A stretch of 53,716 nt of DNA. It comes from Prochloraceae cyanobacterium (GTDB taxonomy: Bacteria; Cyanobacteriota; Cyanobacteriia; Cyanobacteriales; JASJDA01). Positions 45,076-53,588 of the stretch are shown here, piece by piece. Made by a program: the position numbers and the translations under genes. Positions within the stretch are counted from its first letter, which is position 1. The number at the start of each line of letters is the position of its first letter. The stretch is taken from NCBI GenBank assembly GCA_030065755.1, contig JASJDA010000011.1:1-53716 (forward strand), given 5' to 3'. The notes beneath the pieces are model-generated. The model was not told the origin of the DNA, searched no databases, and was given only the letters and a program-made list of their open reading frames with translations.

Positions 45076-48000
45076 ATGAAAACGAAACAACAAACAAGAC
45101 CCGATCGGACAACCAAGCTCAAACAAGAGCTAAAAAAACCGACAACAGCCCCAAATAAATCCAGACCAGAACCAAAAGAGTCTGCTCAATTACTTCCCAC
45201 AAAAAAGTCGAATTTAAAAATTAACGCCATAACCGTGGCGATCGTCCTGGGTATATTACCAGCAGCAGCAGTTGGGACAGCTACCTCTTTCTTTAGCCAA
45301 CAATTGCTACAAGCAGACAATTCACGAGCAACACAGACACAGATAGAATCGCTGCAAACAAAACAGCAAGAAGTACTGTTGATGGGAGCCCTGGCAACAA
45401 CAACAGTAGCAGCGATCGCGGGGATATTTGCTGCATTGTGGGCTAACCGCACTATCGAGCGAGCAACAAAGGAAGCACGAGCAGCGGCTGCAGAAAAATA
45501 CAGAGAAGAAAGAGCAGACAGAAGCCATTTATTGACCGATAGCATAAACTCCATTCGCGCCTCTTTCAAAAGAGAAGAAGTACTTCAGGCAACTGTTGAA
45601 GAAACTCGCAGAGCCCTCGGAGCCGATCGGGTAGTAGTATACAGCCTCGACAAATATTCTCAGGGGACAGTCATTGCCGAATCAGTTGATGCCAACTTTT
45701 CTATAAGCTTAGGAGTTAAGTTCGACGATCCTTGCTTTACCGCTCAATATTTGGAGAAGTACCAAAACGGTCGAGTCCAAGCTATAGACAACATCTACGA
45801 AGCCGACCTCAGCTCTTGTTACATCAATCAATTAAAGGAATTTCAAGTCAAAGCTAATTTAATAGCTCCTTTGATGAATCAAGGCAAGCTAATAGGTCTA
45901 CTCATAGCCCATCAATGTTCCACTGCTCGTCGTTGGCAACAATCGGAAATCGATTTATTCGTTCAGTTGGCTGCCCAGGCAGGCTTTGCTCTCGATAACG
46001 CAGAACTTCTAGAAGAATATGACAATCTAGCTAAACAAGTAGATGCTGAGATTAAATGGAAAGATTATTTAACCGACGCTACCAAGCATCTTTACGAACA
46101 TCTCGACTTTGAAGAAGTACTAAAAGCAGGAGTAGAAGAAGGTCGCCGAGTTTTAGGGTGCGATCGCGTAGTAATTTATAGTGTCGATCGACAATCTCAA
46201 GGAATAATTATCGCCGAATCAGTAGGGCCAGGTTGGGTGAGAACTTTGGGCCGGAAAATAGAAGACCCCTGTTTTGAAGCCAAATATATAGCCCAATATG
46301 AAAACGGCAGGGTGCGCGCCTGGAATAACATCCACGAAGCAGGAATGACCTCGTGTTACGTCGAGCAACTAGAAAAGATTGCCGTCAAAGCTAATTTAGT
46401 CGCTCCAGTAGTTCACGAAGGCAAACTACTGGGAATCATAGCAGCTCATCAGTGTTCCGAACCTAGAGATTGGCAAGATTTAGAAATAACCTGGTTCAAA
46501 CAATTAGGCATTCAAGTAGGCTTTGCCCTCGATAACGCCAAGCTAATGACACAAGTCGAGCAAATGTCTAGAGAAGTCGAGCAAAAAGCCCAGAAACACC
46601 AACAAGAAAAACAAACCATCATTAAATGGAAAGATTATTTAACTGAAGCCACTAAATATCTCTACGAAAATCTCGACTTTGAAGAAGTACTAAAAGCAGG
46701 AGTAGAAGAAGCTCGCCGAGTTTTAGGATGCGATCGCGTAGTAATCTACAGCGTCGATCGACAATCTCAAGGAATAATTATCGCCGAATCAGTAGGAGCA
46801 GGTTGGGTGAGAATTTTAGGCAGGAAAATAGAAGACCCCTGTTTTGAAGCCAAATATATAGCTCAATATGAAAACGGCAGGGTGCGCGCCTGGAATAACA
46901 TCTACGAAGCAGGAATGACCTCGTGTTACGTCGAGCAACTAGAAAAGATTGCCGTCAAAGCTAACTTAGTCGCCCCAGTAGTCCACGAAGGCAAGCTACT
47001 GGGAATCATAGCAGCTCATCAGTGTTCCGGACCTAGAGAGTGGCAAGAATTAGAAATAACCTGGCTCAAACAATTAGGCATTCAGGTAGGTTTTGCCCTC
47101 GATAACGCCAAGTTAATGGGAAGATTCAATCAAGTCGAGAAAGAAGTCCAGAAGCAGCAACAAGAAAAAGAAACCATAATTAAATGGAAAGATTACTTAA
47201 TCGAGGCAACCAAGCATCTTTACGAACATCTCGACTTTGAAGAAGTACTAAAAGCAGGAGTAGAAGAAGCTCGCCGAGTTATAGGGTGCGATCGCGTAGT
47301 AATTTACAGTGTCGATCGACAATCTCAAGGAATAATTATCGCCGAATCAGTAGGGCCAGGTTGGGTGAGAACTTTGGGCAGAAAAATAGAAGACCCCTGT
47401 TTTGAAGCCAAATATATAGCCCAATATGAAAACGGCAGAGTGCGTGCCTGGAATAACATCCACGAAGCAGGAATGACCTCGTGTTACATTGAGCAACTAG
47501 AAAAGATTGCCGTCAAAGCTAACTTAGTCGCTCCAGTAGTTCACGAAGGCAAGCTACTGGGAATAATAGCAGCTCATCAGTGTTCTGGACCTAGAGAGTG
47601 GCAAGACTTAGAAATAACCTGGCTCAAACAATTAGGCATTCAGGTAGGTTTTGCCCTCGATAACGCCAAGCTAATGACACAAGTCGAGCGAATGTCTAGA
47701 GAAGCAGAAACAACAGCTCTCAAGCAACGTCAACAAATAGAAGCCCTCCAGCGTCAGGTAGAAAAAATCTTGTCAGATAGCCAAAAAGCTATTTCTAACT
47801 TCTCTGACGACACTCAACGCCAGACAGATTATGTCACGGCAGTTTTAGAGCAAATTCAAGCATTAGCCGATTCCGCCAGAAGTACGATCGCCCAAGCACA
47901 GCAGATAGAAAAACAACTCAAGCAAACTTCTCAAGCAGTAGAAGCTGGACATGAGAACATCGATCTCACCGTAGATCGACTCAATATGATTCTAGAAGAT

Positions 48001-48543
48001 TTTACAGAGGCAAAAGATAAGATGAAGCATCTAGGAGATTCTTCTCAAGGAATTTCTCAGGTAATAAACCTGATCGAAGATCTAGCCAGCCAAATGAATC
48101 AAGAAGCGATCAACGTAACAATTGAAGCAGGTAGGAAAGAAGACCACGAAGGAGAATATGTCGCTTCTTTAGCAGAAACATTACGCTTTTGTTCCCAGCA
48201 ATTAGCTACAGCCACTTCACAAATGCAACCTGAGATCTCGCAAATAGAAACACAAACATCACAACTAGCTTCTGCGATGGAAACTAAAATAGATGACATA
48301 CTTAAAGAAGCTGAATTAGTCAAAGAAACTAGACAAAAACTCAATCAAGTTGCTACTATTAATTTCCAGATCAACGCTTTAGTCGAAAAAATTTCTCTTT
48401 CTGCTATTGACCAGGTAGAAACTTCCGTAACCGCCAGAAAATCTATTATGGAAGCCGCTAATCTAGCGACTAAAAGCTCAGAACAATTTGCGATCGTCAA
48501 TGAATCTTGTAAGAAGCTAGCAGAAGTTACCCAAGAATTATAA
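45076..48543 (+). CDS. Chemoreceptor-like protein with four GAF domains (candidate DXCF cyanobacteriochrome)
   Basis: A 1155-residue membrane receptor. A basic Lys/Pro/Thr-rich head precedes two membrane helices (~53-75 and ~93-120), with only a short loop between them, so sensing is probably cytosolic. Four GAF domains follow at ~151-315, 326-490, 516-680 and 702-868; the last three are nearly identical. Each has a DPCF motif and a Cys-Tyr pair exactly 28 residues apart (C220/C248, C399/C427, C589/C617, C775/C803). This is the geometry of the two bilin-binding cysteines of DXCF cyanobacteriochromes such as PixJ, though the second Cys is followed by Tyr, not the common His. The C-terminal coiled coil holds an MCP-like hairpin tip (INLIEDLASQMNQEAINVTIEAG) that departs from consensus. 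The gene for a CheA-like protein follows 45 nt later. Confidence 0.85.
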   Translation: MKTKQQTRPDRTTKLKQELKKPTTAPNKSRPEPKESAQLLPTKKSNLKINAITVAIVLGILPAAAVGTATSFFSQQLLQADNSRATQTQIESLQTKQQEVLLMGALATTTVAAIAGIFAALWANRTIERATKEARAAAAEKYREERADRSHLLTDSINSIRASFKREEVLQATVEETRRALGADRVVVYSLDKYSQGTVIAESVDANFSISLGVKFDDPCFTAQYLEKYQNGRVQAIDNIYEADLSSCYINQLKEFQVKANLIAPLMNQGKLIGLLIAHQCSTARRWQQSEIDLFVQLAAQAGFALDNAELLEEYDNLAKQVDAEIKWKDYLTDATKHLYEHLDFEEVLKAGVEEGRRVLGCDRVVIYSVDRQSQGIIIAESVGPGWVRTLGRKIEDPCFEAKYIAQYENGRVRAWNNIHEAGMTSCYVEQLEKIAVKANLVAPVVHEGKLLGIIAAHQCSEPRDWQDLEITWFKQLGIQVGFALDNAKLMTQVEQMSREVEQKAQKHQQEKQTIIKWKDYLTEATKYLYENLDFEEVLKAGVEEARRVLGCDRVVIYSVDRQSQGIIIAESVGAGWVRILGRKIEDPCFEAKYIAQYENGRVRAWNNIYEAGMTSCYVEQLEKIAVKANLVAPVVHEGKLLGIIAAHQCSGPREWQELEITWLKQLGIQVGFALDNAKLMGRFNQVEKEVQKQQQEKETIIKWKDYLIEATKHLYEHLDFEEVLKAGVEEARRVIGCDRVVIYSVDRQSQGIIIAESVGPGWVRTLGRKIEDPCFEAKYIAQYENGRVRAWNNIHEAGMTSCYIEQLEKIAVKANLVAPVVHEGKLLGIIAAHQCSGPREWQDLEITWLKQLGIQVGFALDNAKLMTQVERMSREAETTALKQRQQIEALQRQVEKILSDSQKAISNFSDDTQRQTDYVTAVLEQIQALADSARSTIAQAQQIEKQLKQTSQAVEAGHENIDLTVDRLNMILEDFTEAKDKMKHLGDSSQGISQVINLIEDLASQMNQEAINVTIEAGRKEDHEGEYVASLAETLRFCSQQLATATSQMQPEISQIETQTSQLASAMETKIDDILKEAELVKETRQKLNQVATINFQINALVEKISLSAIDQVETSVTARKSIMEAANLATKSSEQFAIVNESCKKLAEVTQEL
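46051..47678 (+). repeat. Three near-identical ~500-bp direct repeats encoding GAF domains 2-4
   Basis: Units run 46051-46550, 46621-47120 and 47179-47678. Each begins ATTAAATGGAAAGATTA and ends CTCGATAACGCCAAG. Starts are 570 and 558 bp apart. Identity extends to silent positions, pointing to recent duplication or gene conversion. Confidence 0.9.
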
Positions 48544-48588
48544 GCTCGCTCGACAAGACTCCCAGGGTAACTCAATAAAAATTCTCTT

Positions 48589-50520
48589 ATGACATCATTT
48601 ACCCCCAAGCCTAATAGCCAGATTTACCGGATTTTTGTGCAAGAAACTTTAGAATTCCTAGAGCAAATGCAGAATATCTTGCAAAATTTTGCTAAAGATG
48701 GAGGTCAATCTAAAATTCAGGAATTGGTGCGTGCGGCTCACACTATAAAAGGTGGAGCTGCTCAGATTAATTTAACTGGCATTCAAGCCTTGGCTGAGCG
48801 TTTGGAGAAAATTTTCCGCTCTCTGGAGCGAGAAAATCCAGACATTGACTTAGAGTTAACAGAGTTACTTTTGCAAGCCTATGAGTTTCTGCGCCTAGCT
48901 ATACTAACCCAAATTCAAACAGGGGATAGTGACAGAGACACTACTATGGCCAAAGCCGAACCTATTTTCGGTCAACTAGAAGCGAAGCTAGCGCCAAAAC
49001 CTACAGCACAGGAAGAGCCGAGCAGTTTTACAGATTTAGAGGAAAATGTCCGAGAGTTAATCTTGAATGATGAAGTAGATCGAGCTTTAGAGAATCTCGA
49101 ACAACTCCTAGCTAACGATCGAGGCGATGAATTAGTAGAAAAATTACAAATCCAGTTAAAAGAATTTCTCAATTTAGGCAAATTTTTACAAATATCTGAG
49201 TTTGTAGCGATCTGTCAAACTACTTTAGGAACCTTGCAAGCAAGTCCTCAAATAGCTAGAAATATCGGAGAGTTAGCCTTAGCTGGATTGCGGGGTGCCG
49301 CTGAAAACATCGGAGCCGATCGAGAGATTGAGGAAGAGGATCTCTCTTTAGACAATATCTTTAGCGAGTTCAATCCTAAAATAGATTCTAATTCGATCTT
49401 TGAGGAAGAAAAACTCTCAGTAGAGCCTGTTTCAGACTTTTCTAGAGAGGTGGAGTTTTCCCAATTGGCGAACGACGAGCGACAGTTGGACAAACAAGCT
49501 TTACCAGAAGTAGTTCCACTATCTGGGGTCTCTGCTTTAAGTATTACAGAAGACTTTGTCAAAGTAATAACACTCGATACGACAAAACTTATGGTTTGGA
49601 ATATAGATTTTGGTATCTACACCTTACCATATAACAGAATTGAAGATAATTTGACTCCCCAACCCGACCAAATTATCTACTTAAAGCAGCAAAAGTTTTT
49701 GCACTGGCACAGAAATTTACTCCCAATTTATCAACTTTCAGAACTACTCACCTATAACTATCCCCTACCCGAGATTAATCCTAGCAATGTTTATCCAACA
49801 GTTAATTCCCAGCATAATAAAATAGTCTCGATCGTGTTGGTACTCAGAGAAGGTCAGTTAATTTTTGCTTTAGAGTCCCTCATTGAAGGTCTAATTACAG
49901 ATAAAAAACTAACAATACGACCTTTTAGAAGCCCAATTTCTGCTCCGAGTTATATATGTGGCTGTACTATATTGCCAGACGAGCGTTTGTTTCCAGTGAT
50001 TGACGTTGCTGCCTTAGTTAGGGATGCTTTAGGTAACGAGGCAATAAATTATTCTGCTGCCCCAACTCAACTATTAGAAGAGCCAGCAAATGCTGCAAGC
50101 TTAGGGACAAAAGATATATTTCCCTCAACTACTACTATAGAGAGAAAGGCTACTATTTTGGTAGTTGATGATTCCAAGACTTGGCGACAGGCGCTTCGGG
50201 AGACTCTACAAAAAGAAGGTTATCAAGTTTTGCAAGCCAAAGACGGACGAGAAGCGATCGAGCTGCTAAAAAAACATTCTGAAATTTCCCTAGTGATTAC
50301 CGACATTGAAATGCCCAATCTCAACGGTTTTGGACTTCTTAGCTACTGTCGGCAAGATCCTCTTCTGTCTAAAGTCCCAAAAATCTTGCTCAGCACTTGT
50401 AGCAGCGCTCCCCATCGGCAACTAGCCAACCACTTGGGAGCCACTGCCTACTTTACCAAACCTTACAACGAACTAGAATTTTTAGCCGCGCTTCAAGCTA
50501 TTCTTAACGATCGAGCGTAG
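48589..50520 (+). CDS. CheA-like hybrid lacking the kinase ATPase domain (Hpt-CheW-REC)
   Basis: A 643-residue signalling protein. The N-terminal Hpt domain has the phosphorylatable H51 in RAAHTIKGGAAQINL. A second helical segment (~145-255) may be another Hpt-like bundle without His. A CheW-like domain (~325-490) contains MVWNIDFGIYTLPYNRIE and the later GCTILPDERLFPVIDVAAL. A receiver domain (~525-643) has VVDDSKTWRQAL, D572 in VITDIEMPNLNGF, S/T switch and K in FTKPYNE. The P3 dimerisation and HATPase (N, G1, F, G2 boxes) expected between Hpt and CheW in PixL-type proteins are absent. It must receive phosphate from another kinase or act as a sink or adaptor. It lies directly after the GAF receptor gene and is likely co-transcribed. 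Confidence 0.88.
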   Translation: MTSFTPKPNSQIYRIFVQETLEFLEQMQNILQNFAKDGGQSKIQELVRAAHTIKGGAAQINLTGIQALAERLEKIFRSLERENPDIDLELTELLLQAYEFLRLAILTQIQTGDSDRDTTMAKAEPIFGQLEAKLAPKPTAQEEPSSFTDLEENVRELILNDEVDRALENLEQLLANDRGDELVEKLQIQLKEFLNLGKFLQISEFVAICQTTLGTLQASPQIARNIGELALAGLRGAAENIGADREIEEEDLSLDNIFSEFNPKIDSNSIFEEEKLSVEPVSDFSREVEFSQLANDERQLDKQALPEVVPLSGVSALSITEDFVKVITLDTTKLMVWNIDFGIYTLPYNRIEDNLTPQPDQIIYLKQQKFLHWHRNLLPIYQLSELLTYNYPLPEINPSNVYPTVNSQHNKIVSIVLVLREGQLIFALESLIEGLITDKKLTIRPFRSPISAPSYICGCTILPDERLFPVIDVAALVRDALGNEAINYSAAPTQLLEEPANAASLGTKDIFPSTTTIERKATILVVDDSKTWRQALRETLQKEGYQVLQAKDGREAIELLKKHSEISLVITDIEMPNLNGFGLLSYCRQDPLLSKVPKILLSTCSSAPHRQLANHLGATAYFTKPYNELEFLAALQAILNDRA

Positions 50521-50564
50521 CAAACAAATTACAAGCTGCGACTTATCCTCTGTTGTTATGTCAT

Positions 50565-50690
50565 TTTACGCATAAAGTGAAATATCCTGAACGAGAATAC
50601 GTCGTTTAAGACTACTTAATTTACGCATAATGCGAAATATTTTACTCATAATTTGAAATTTTCCTTGTCTTTTTACTCATAAAGTGAAAT
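50565..50690. repeat. Four phased direct repeats, consensus TTTAC[GT]CATAAnnnGAAAT
   Basis: Copies at 50565-50583, 50620-50638, 50641-50659 and 50672-50690, all in the same orientation. Start-to-start spacing is 55, 21 and 31 bp; the last two are near whole helical turns. Iteron-like or regulator-site-like. They lie just after the CheA-like gene. Confidence 0.8.
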
Positions 50691-50940
50691 GTTCTATATA
50701 ACTTAACAATTGAGGCCCTCAAGCCCTTATGAGTTTACAAGTAAAAGCAATTTATTAACTATTTCAGAGTACCATGGGGAAATAATCGGTACCCAAGTAC
50801 TAAAAGTACATCTTCTACCTCTTCCTTCAAATTCCCATCGGAACGGCTCATTTGTAATTGCCATTTGACTGGTGAATTTGTAAGATAGATTTCAATCTGT
50901 ACATCCTTTTGACTGAAATGCAAGCCACCATCCTCGAAAT

Positions 50941-51045
50941 AGTTAGCGATCGAAAATTAGTTGGCGATCGATAAATAGAATGCGGTCGATAAATAGTTAG
51001 CGATCGCGCTTATAGAATACGATCGAAAATTAGTTGGCGATCGAG
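50941..51045. repeat. ~18-bp tandem array built on HIP1-like GCGATCG cores
   Basis: Six units with cores at ~50946, 50964, 50982, 51000, 51020 and 51037 (GCGATCG, GCGATCG, GCGGTCG, GCGATCG, ACGATCG, GCGATCG), separated by AAAATTAGTTG/ATAAATAG-type spacers. They are followed by three copies of the 12-mer ATGAGTTTTTAT from 51055. No coding sequence. Confidence 0.8.
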
Positions 51046-51183
51046 AAGAACAATATGAGTTTTTATATGAGTTTTTATATGAGTTTTATAAGGTTAACAA
51101 ATTTATTTTTTTCAGGTAATCTTGAGACTAAGATAACAGTTGTTCAAACTGTTTAATAATTAAATTATCGAGAAAGTTTTACT

Positions 51184-51618
51184 ATGTTTCCCAAAGCTCT
51201 TAAACTAGACCCTTCCCAGGGGAAAACTGTTGACAATACCCCTCCCGAGGTAGGATTTTTAGCTCCCCACTTAGGAACTTTCATTCTTACTTCTAAGAGA
51301 GGTACAGCTAATTTTATTTGGCAGCATGATTTGGAAGTAGACTTTCATAGTGAAATCTTGAAGTTTGATAAGACAATTAAGATTGGCGAAGCCGACTTTT
51401 ATCATTGTATAATCTCGGTTGAAACGGAAGAAACAGGTTCGGAGCAAACTCAAGTTTCTGTTCTTTTTTCAGTAGAACCAGCAGAGGTTGGGGAAGGAGA
51501 TCGTCGAATATTTTATAAGCGTTCTGGAGATGATGGAGATAGTGACTATAACATATGGTCTACTGATGCGAAGAAATTCGAGCTTCACCTGCCAGCTCTT
51601 GGTATTAGTCCAGCATAA
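51184..51618 (+). CDS. Unknown 144-residue protein
   Basis: Not recognised. It is a soluble, acidic protein without signal peptide or membrane segment. It has alternating hydrophobic strands (FILTSKRGTANFIWQHDLEVDF, VSVLFSVEPAEVGEGDRRIFYKR quoted in part) and a Gly/Asp-rich loop (SGDDGDSDYN) near 113-122, suggesting a beta-sandwich or barrel. It stands alone after the repeat-rich spacer. Clean length, ATG start and protein-like composition support a real gene. Confidence 0.55.
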   Translation: MFPKALKLDPSQGKTVDNTPPEVGFLAPHLGTFILTSKRGTANFIWQHDLEVDFHSEILKFDKTIKIGEADFYHCIISVETEETGSEQTQVSVLFSVEPAEVGEGDRRIFYKRSGDDGDSDYNIWSTDAKKFELHLPALGISPA

Positions 51619-51775
51619 ACCTAAAGTGTAGATAAGACAATGTCAAGCGGTAGTGTAGCAAATATGTTGTTATTTATCTGAAGCTTTGACGCTTGCAGGC
51701 ATCTTAGCCAACTCAACAACATTTTGGCTATAGTACCTTACTTCCCCTTATTTGACAATAAAAATTATCATTAAG

Positions 51776-51809
51776 AAAAAAAATAGAGATGAGCCAATAC
51801 CCATCTCTA
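51776..51809 (-). terminator. Intrinsic terminator of folE
   Basis: TAGAGATG (51784-51791) and CATCTCTA (51802-51809) form an 8-bp stem. On the folE strand it is followed by eight T residues (A run 51776-51783 on the plus strand). It lies 19 nt after the folE stop. Confidence 0.75.
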
Positions 51810-51827
51810 AAACTGACACGCGAATAA

Positions 51828-52484
51828 TTAATGAAATACAGGAGTGTGACGAATTAAACTCATAAATTCCTGACGGGTTTTAGCATCTTCAGCAAATACG
51901 CCTCTTACGGCACTGGTAGAAGTCCAAGAACCTGGTTTTTGTACTCCCCGCATTACCATACACATATGGGTTGCTTCGACTACTACTGCGACACCTTTGG
52001 GTTGTAATAATCCTTGAAGTGCATCGGCAATTTGGGCGGTCAATCTTTCTTGTACTTGCAAACGCCGTCCGTACATTTCACAAATACGAGCAATTTTAGA
52101 GAGTCCAATTACTTTTCCATCGGGAATATAAGCTACGTGAGCGCGACCGAGAATGGGTAAGATATGGTGTTCGCAGGAGCTAAATAAATCGATATCACGA
52201 ACTAAGACCATTTCATCGGCATTTTCGTGAAATACAGCTCCGTTAAGGAGTTCGTCTAAAGATTGATGATAGCCAGAAGTCAGAAACTTTAAGGCTTTAA
52301 CCACTCTTTTGGGTGTATCTCTTAAGCCTTCGCGGTCTGGGTCTTCTCCCAACCCTAATAGTAAAGTCCGTACTGCTTGGTGCATCTCCTCTTCAGAGAC
52401 GGGAGGCTGTTGTTTAGTAGTTAGTTTGAGTAATTTATTATCAATTTTGTCAACTTGATTTGGTTCGGACTTAGCTAAGGTCAT
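51828..52484 (-). CDS. folE: GTP cyclohydrolase I
   Basis: Converts GTP to dihydroneopterin triphosphate, the first step of folate and pterin synthesis. The 218-residue zinc enzyme has the family's conserved ligands: Cys in [10 protein letters not shown] with the following His, and the second Cys in [29 protein letters not shown] and [14 protein letters not shown] (as LQVQERLT) are intact. The start is ATG 52484, 19 nt after the COG0523 GTPase gene, so the two form an operon. That pairing suggests the GTPase supports metal loading of this enzyme. Confidence 0.96.
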   Translation of the reverse strand: MTLAKSEPNQVDKIDNKLLKLTTKQQPPVSEEEMHQAVRTLLLGLGEDPDREGLRDTPKRVVKALKFLTSGYHQSLDELLNGAVFHENADEMVLVRDIDLFSSCEHHILPILGRAHVAYIPDGKVIGLSKIARICEMYGRRLQVQERLTAQIADALQGLLQPKGVAVVVEATHMCMVMRGVQKPGSWTSTSAVRGVFAEDAKTRQEFMSLIRHTPVFH

Positions 52485-52503
52485 GAATTTGAATTAGATT
52501 AAA

Positions 52504-53466
52504 TTAAACAGAGACAGAGTTAGCCAAGCAGTCATTTAACTGTTGGCGGAGTCGCTCGGCATCCAAATGACGACCGATAAAGACTAGCTGGTTAGCAGGA
52601 GGATTAGACCAAGGTTCGGACTTCATATCGCTGCGCTGTCCGCATAATTGGAAAATGTGACGTAATTGACTCCCGCTAAACCAAATAATTCCTTTAGCAC
52701 GGAATACTTCATTAGAAAGTCCTTCGTTTAAAAACTTTTGAAATTTATAGACATCAAAGGGTTTATCACTTTGAAAGGACACGGACACAAAACCATCGGC
52801 TTCTAGGTGATGGGAATGATGGTGATGGTGGAATGCTTCAGGATAACTGTCTATTTGAGTTAAACCCAGATCCAAGATTAAGGGTAGGGGGACTTGGGCG
52901 TATCGGGTATGAATAATTCTGGGATTATTTTTTATCGAAGCAATGTAGGTTTCTAATATGGTTAATTGTTCTCTACTTGCTAAATCGGTTTTATTCAACA
53001 AAAGAATATCCCCATAGGCAATCTGCTTATACGCCACTTCGCTATTAAAATGTTCTGGGGTAAAGGTTTCCCCATCAATTAAGGTAATAACTGAGTCTAA
53101 GTGTGTAAAATCCCGAAAATCAGAACCCACAAAAGTCAGAATAATCGGTAAAGGGTCAGCTACACCAGTAGTTTCGATAATCAAACGCTCTACTTTTTCT
53201 TCCCTAGCCAAGATTCGTTTTACTGCTTCTATCAAACCTTCATTGATGGTGCAGCAAATACAACCGTTGCTCAATTCCACCATGTCATCGTCGTAGGAAA
53301 CCAAAAGTTGAGCATCAATATTAATATCGCCAAATTCGTTTACTAACACTGCAACTTGGCAATCAAGGTCATTTTGCAGGATTTGATTGAGTAAGGTGGT
53401 TTTTCCGCTACCGAGAAAACCCGTAATTATAGTGACTGGTAATCCTAGCTGGTTAATCTCTGACAT
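52504..53466 (-). CDS. COG0523/CobW-family GTPase, candidate zinc metallochaperone
   Basis: A G3E P-loop GTPase. I use ATG 53466 (MSEINQLGLPVTIITGF) rather than TTG 53481. It has GFLGSGKTTLLNQIL (Walker A), the metal-binding CxCC in SNGCICCTINEGL, Walker B-like ETTGVADP, base-specificity NKTD, and a His-rich loop AFHHHHHSHH. The CobW C-terminal domain contains RAKGIIWFSG. This subgroup delivers zinc to enzymes under zinc limitation. A Zur-like palindrome lies ~40 nt upstream, and folE, a zinc enzyme, is downstream in the operon. The function is inferred from these facts. Confidence 0.88.
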   Translation of the reverse strand: MSEINQLGLPVTIITGFLGSGKTTLLNQILQNDLDCQVAVLVNEFGDINIDAQLLVSYDDDMVELSNGCICCTINEGLIEAVKRILAREEKVERLIIETTGVADPLPIILTFVGSDFRDFTHLDSVITLIDGETFTPEHFNSEVAYKQIAYGDILLLNKTDLASREQLTILETYIASIKNNPRIIHTRYAQVPLPLILDLGLTQIDSYPEAFHHHHHSHHLEADGFVSVSFQSDKPFDVYKFQKFLNEGLSNEVFRAKGIIWFSGSQLRHIFQLCGQRSDMKSEPWSNPPANQLVFIGRHLDAERLRQQLNDCLANSVSV

Positions 53467-53504
53467 GGTGAAGAGAAGCAATTAGGTTTACAAAAATCTA
53501 TTAT

Positions 53505-53517
53505 AACGATAATCGTT
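53505..53517. promoter_or_regulatory. Zur/Fur-type operator candidate
   Basis: AACGATAATCGTT is a perfect 6-1-6 palindrome, 39-51 nt upstream of the COG0523 GTPase start. On that strand the wider site reads TGAGAACGATTATCGTTATA, similar in size and AT/TA pattern to Zur boxes (TGATAAnnnTTATCA type). It fits zinc-dependent repression of the GTPase-folE operon. Confidence 0.6.
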
Positions 53518-53588
53518 CTCAAAAATATTAGGTGAGGAATATTTTTGAGAACAAGAGAGCTTAAAAATCGTTTGGCGAGGAACTGCTA

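Larger units (their letters stand above)
50521..51183. other. Long repeat-filled spacer without genes
   Basis: 663 nt between the CheA-like gene and the next small gene. Besides the two repeat arrays listed separately I see nothing coding. The stretch 50760-50940 is unique sequence with no frame longer than a few dozen codons. The region before 51184 presumably contains the promoter of the downstream gene. Confidence 0.5.

Noticed and set aside
45186-45569. 127-codon minus-strand frame under the GAF receptor start
   Set aside because: It is antisense to the membrane-helix coding region, and its Ala/Val-rich composition is explained by the opposite strand.
45076-50520. Complete PixJ-PixL phototaxis operon
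   Set aside because: No CheY or CheW genes precede it and the CheA-like protein lacks its kinase core, so naming it pix would overstate the evidence.
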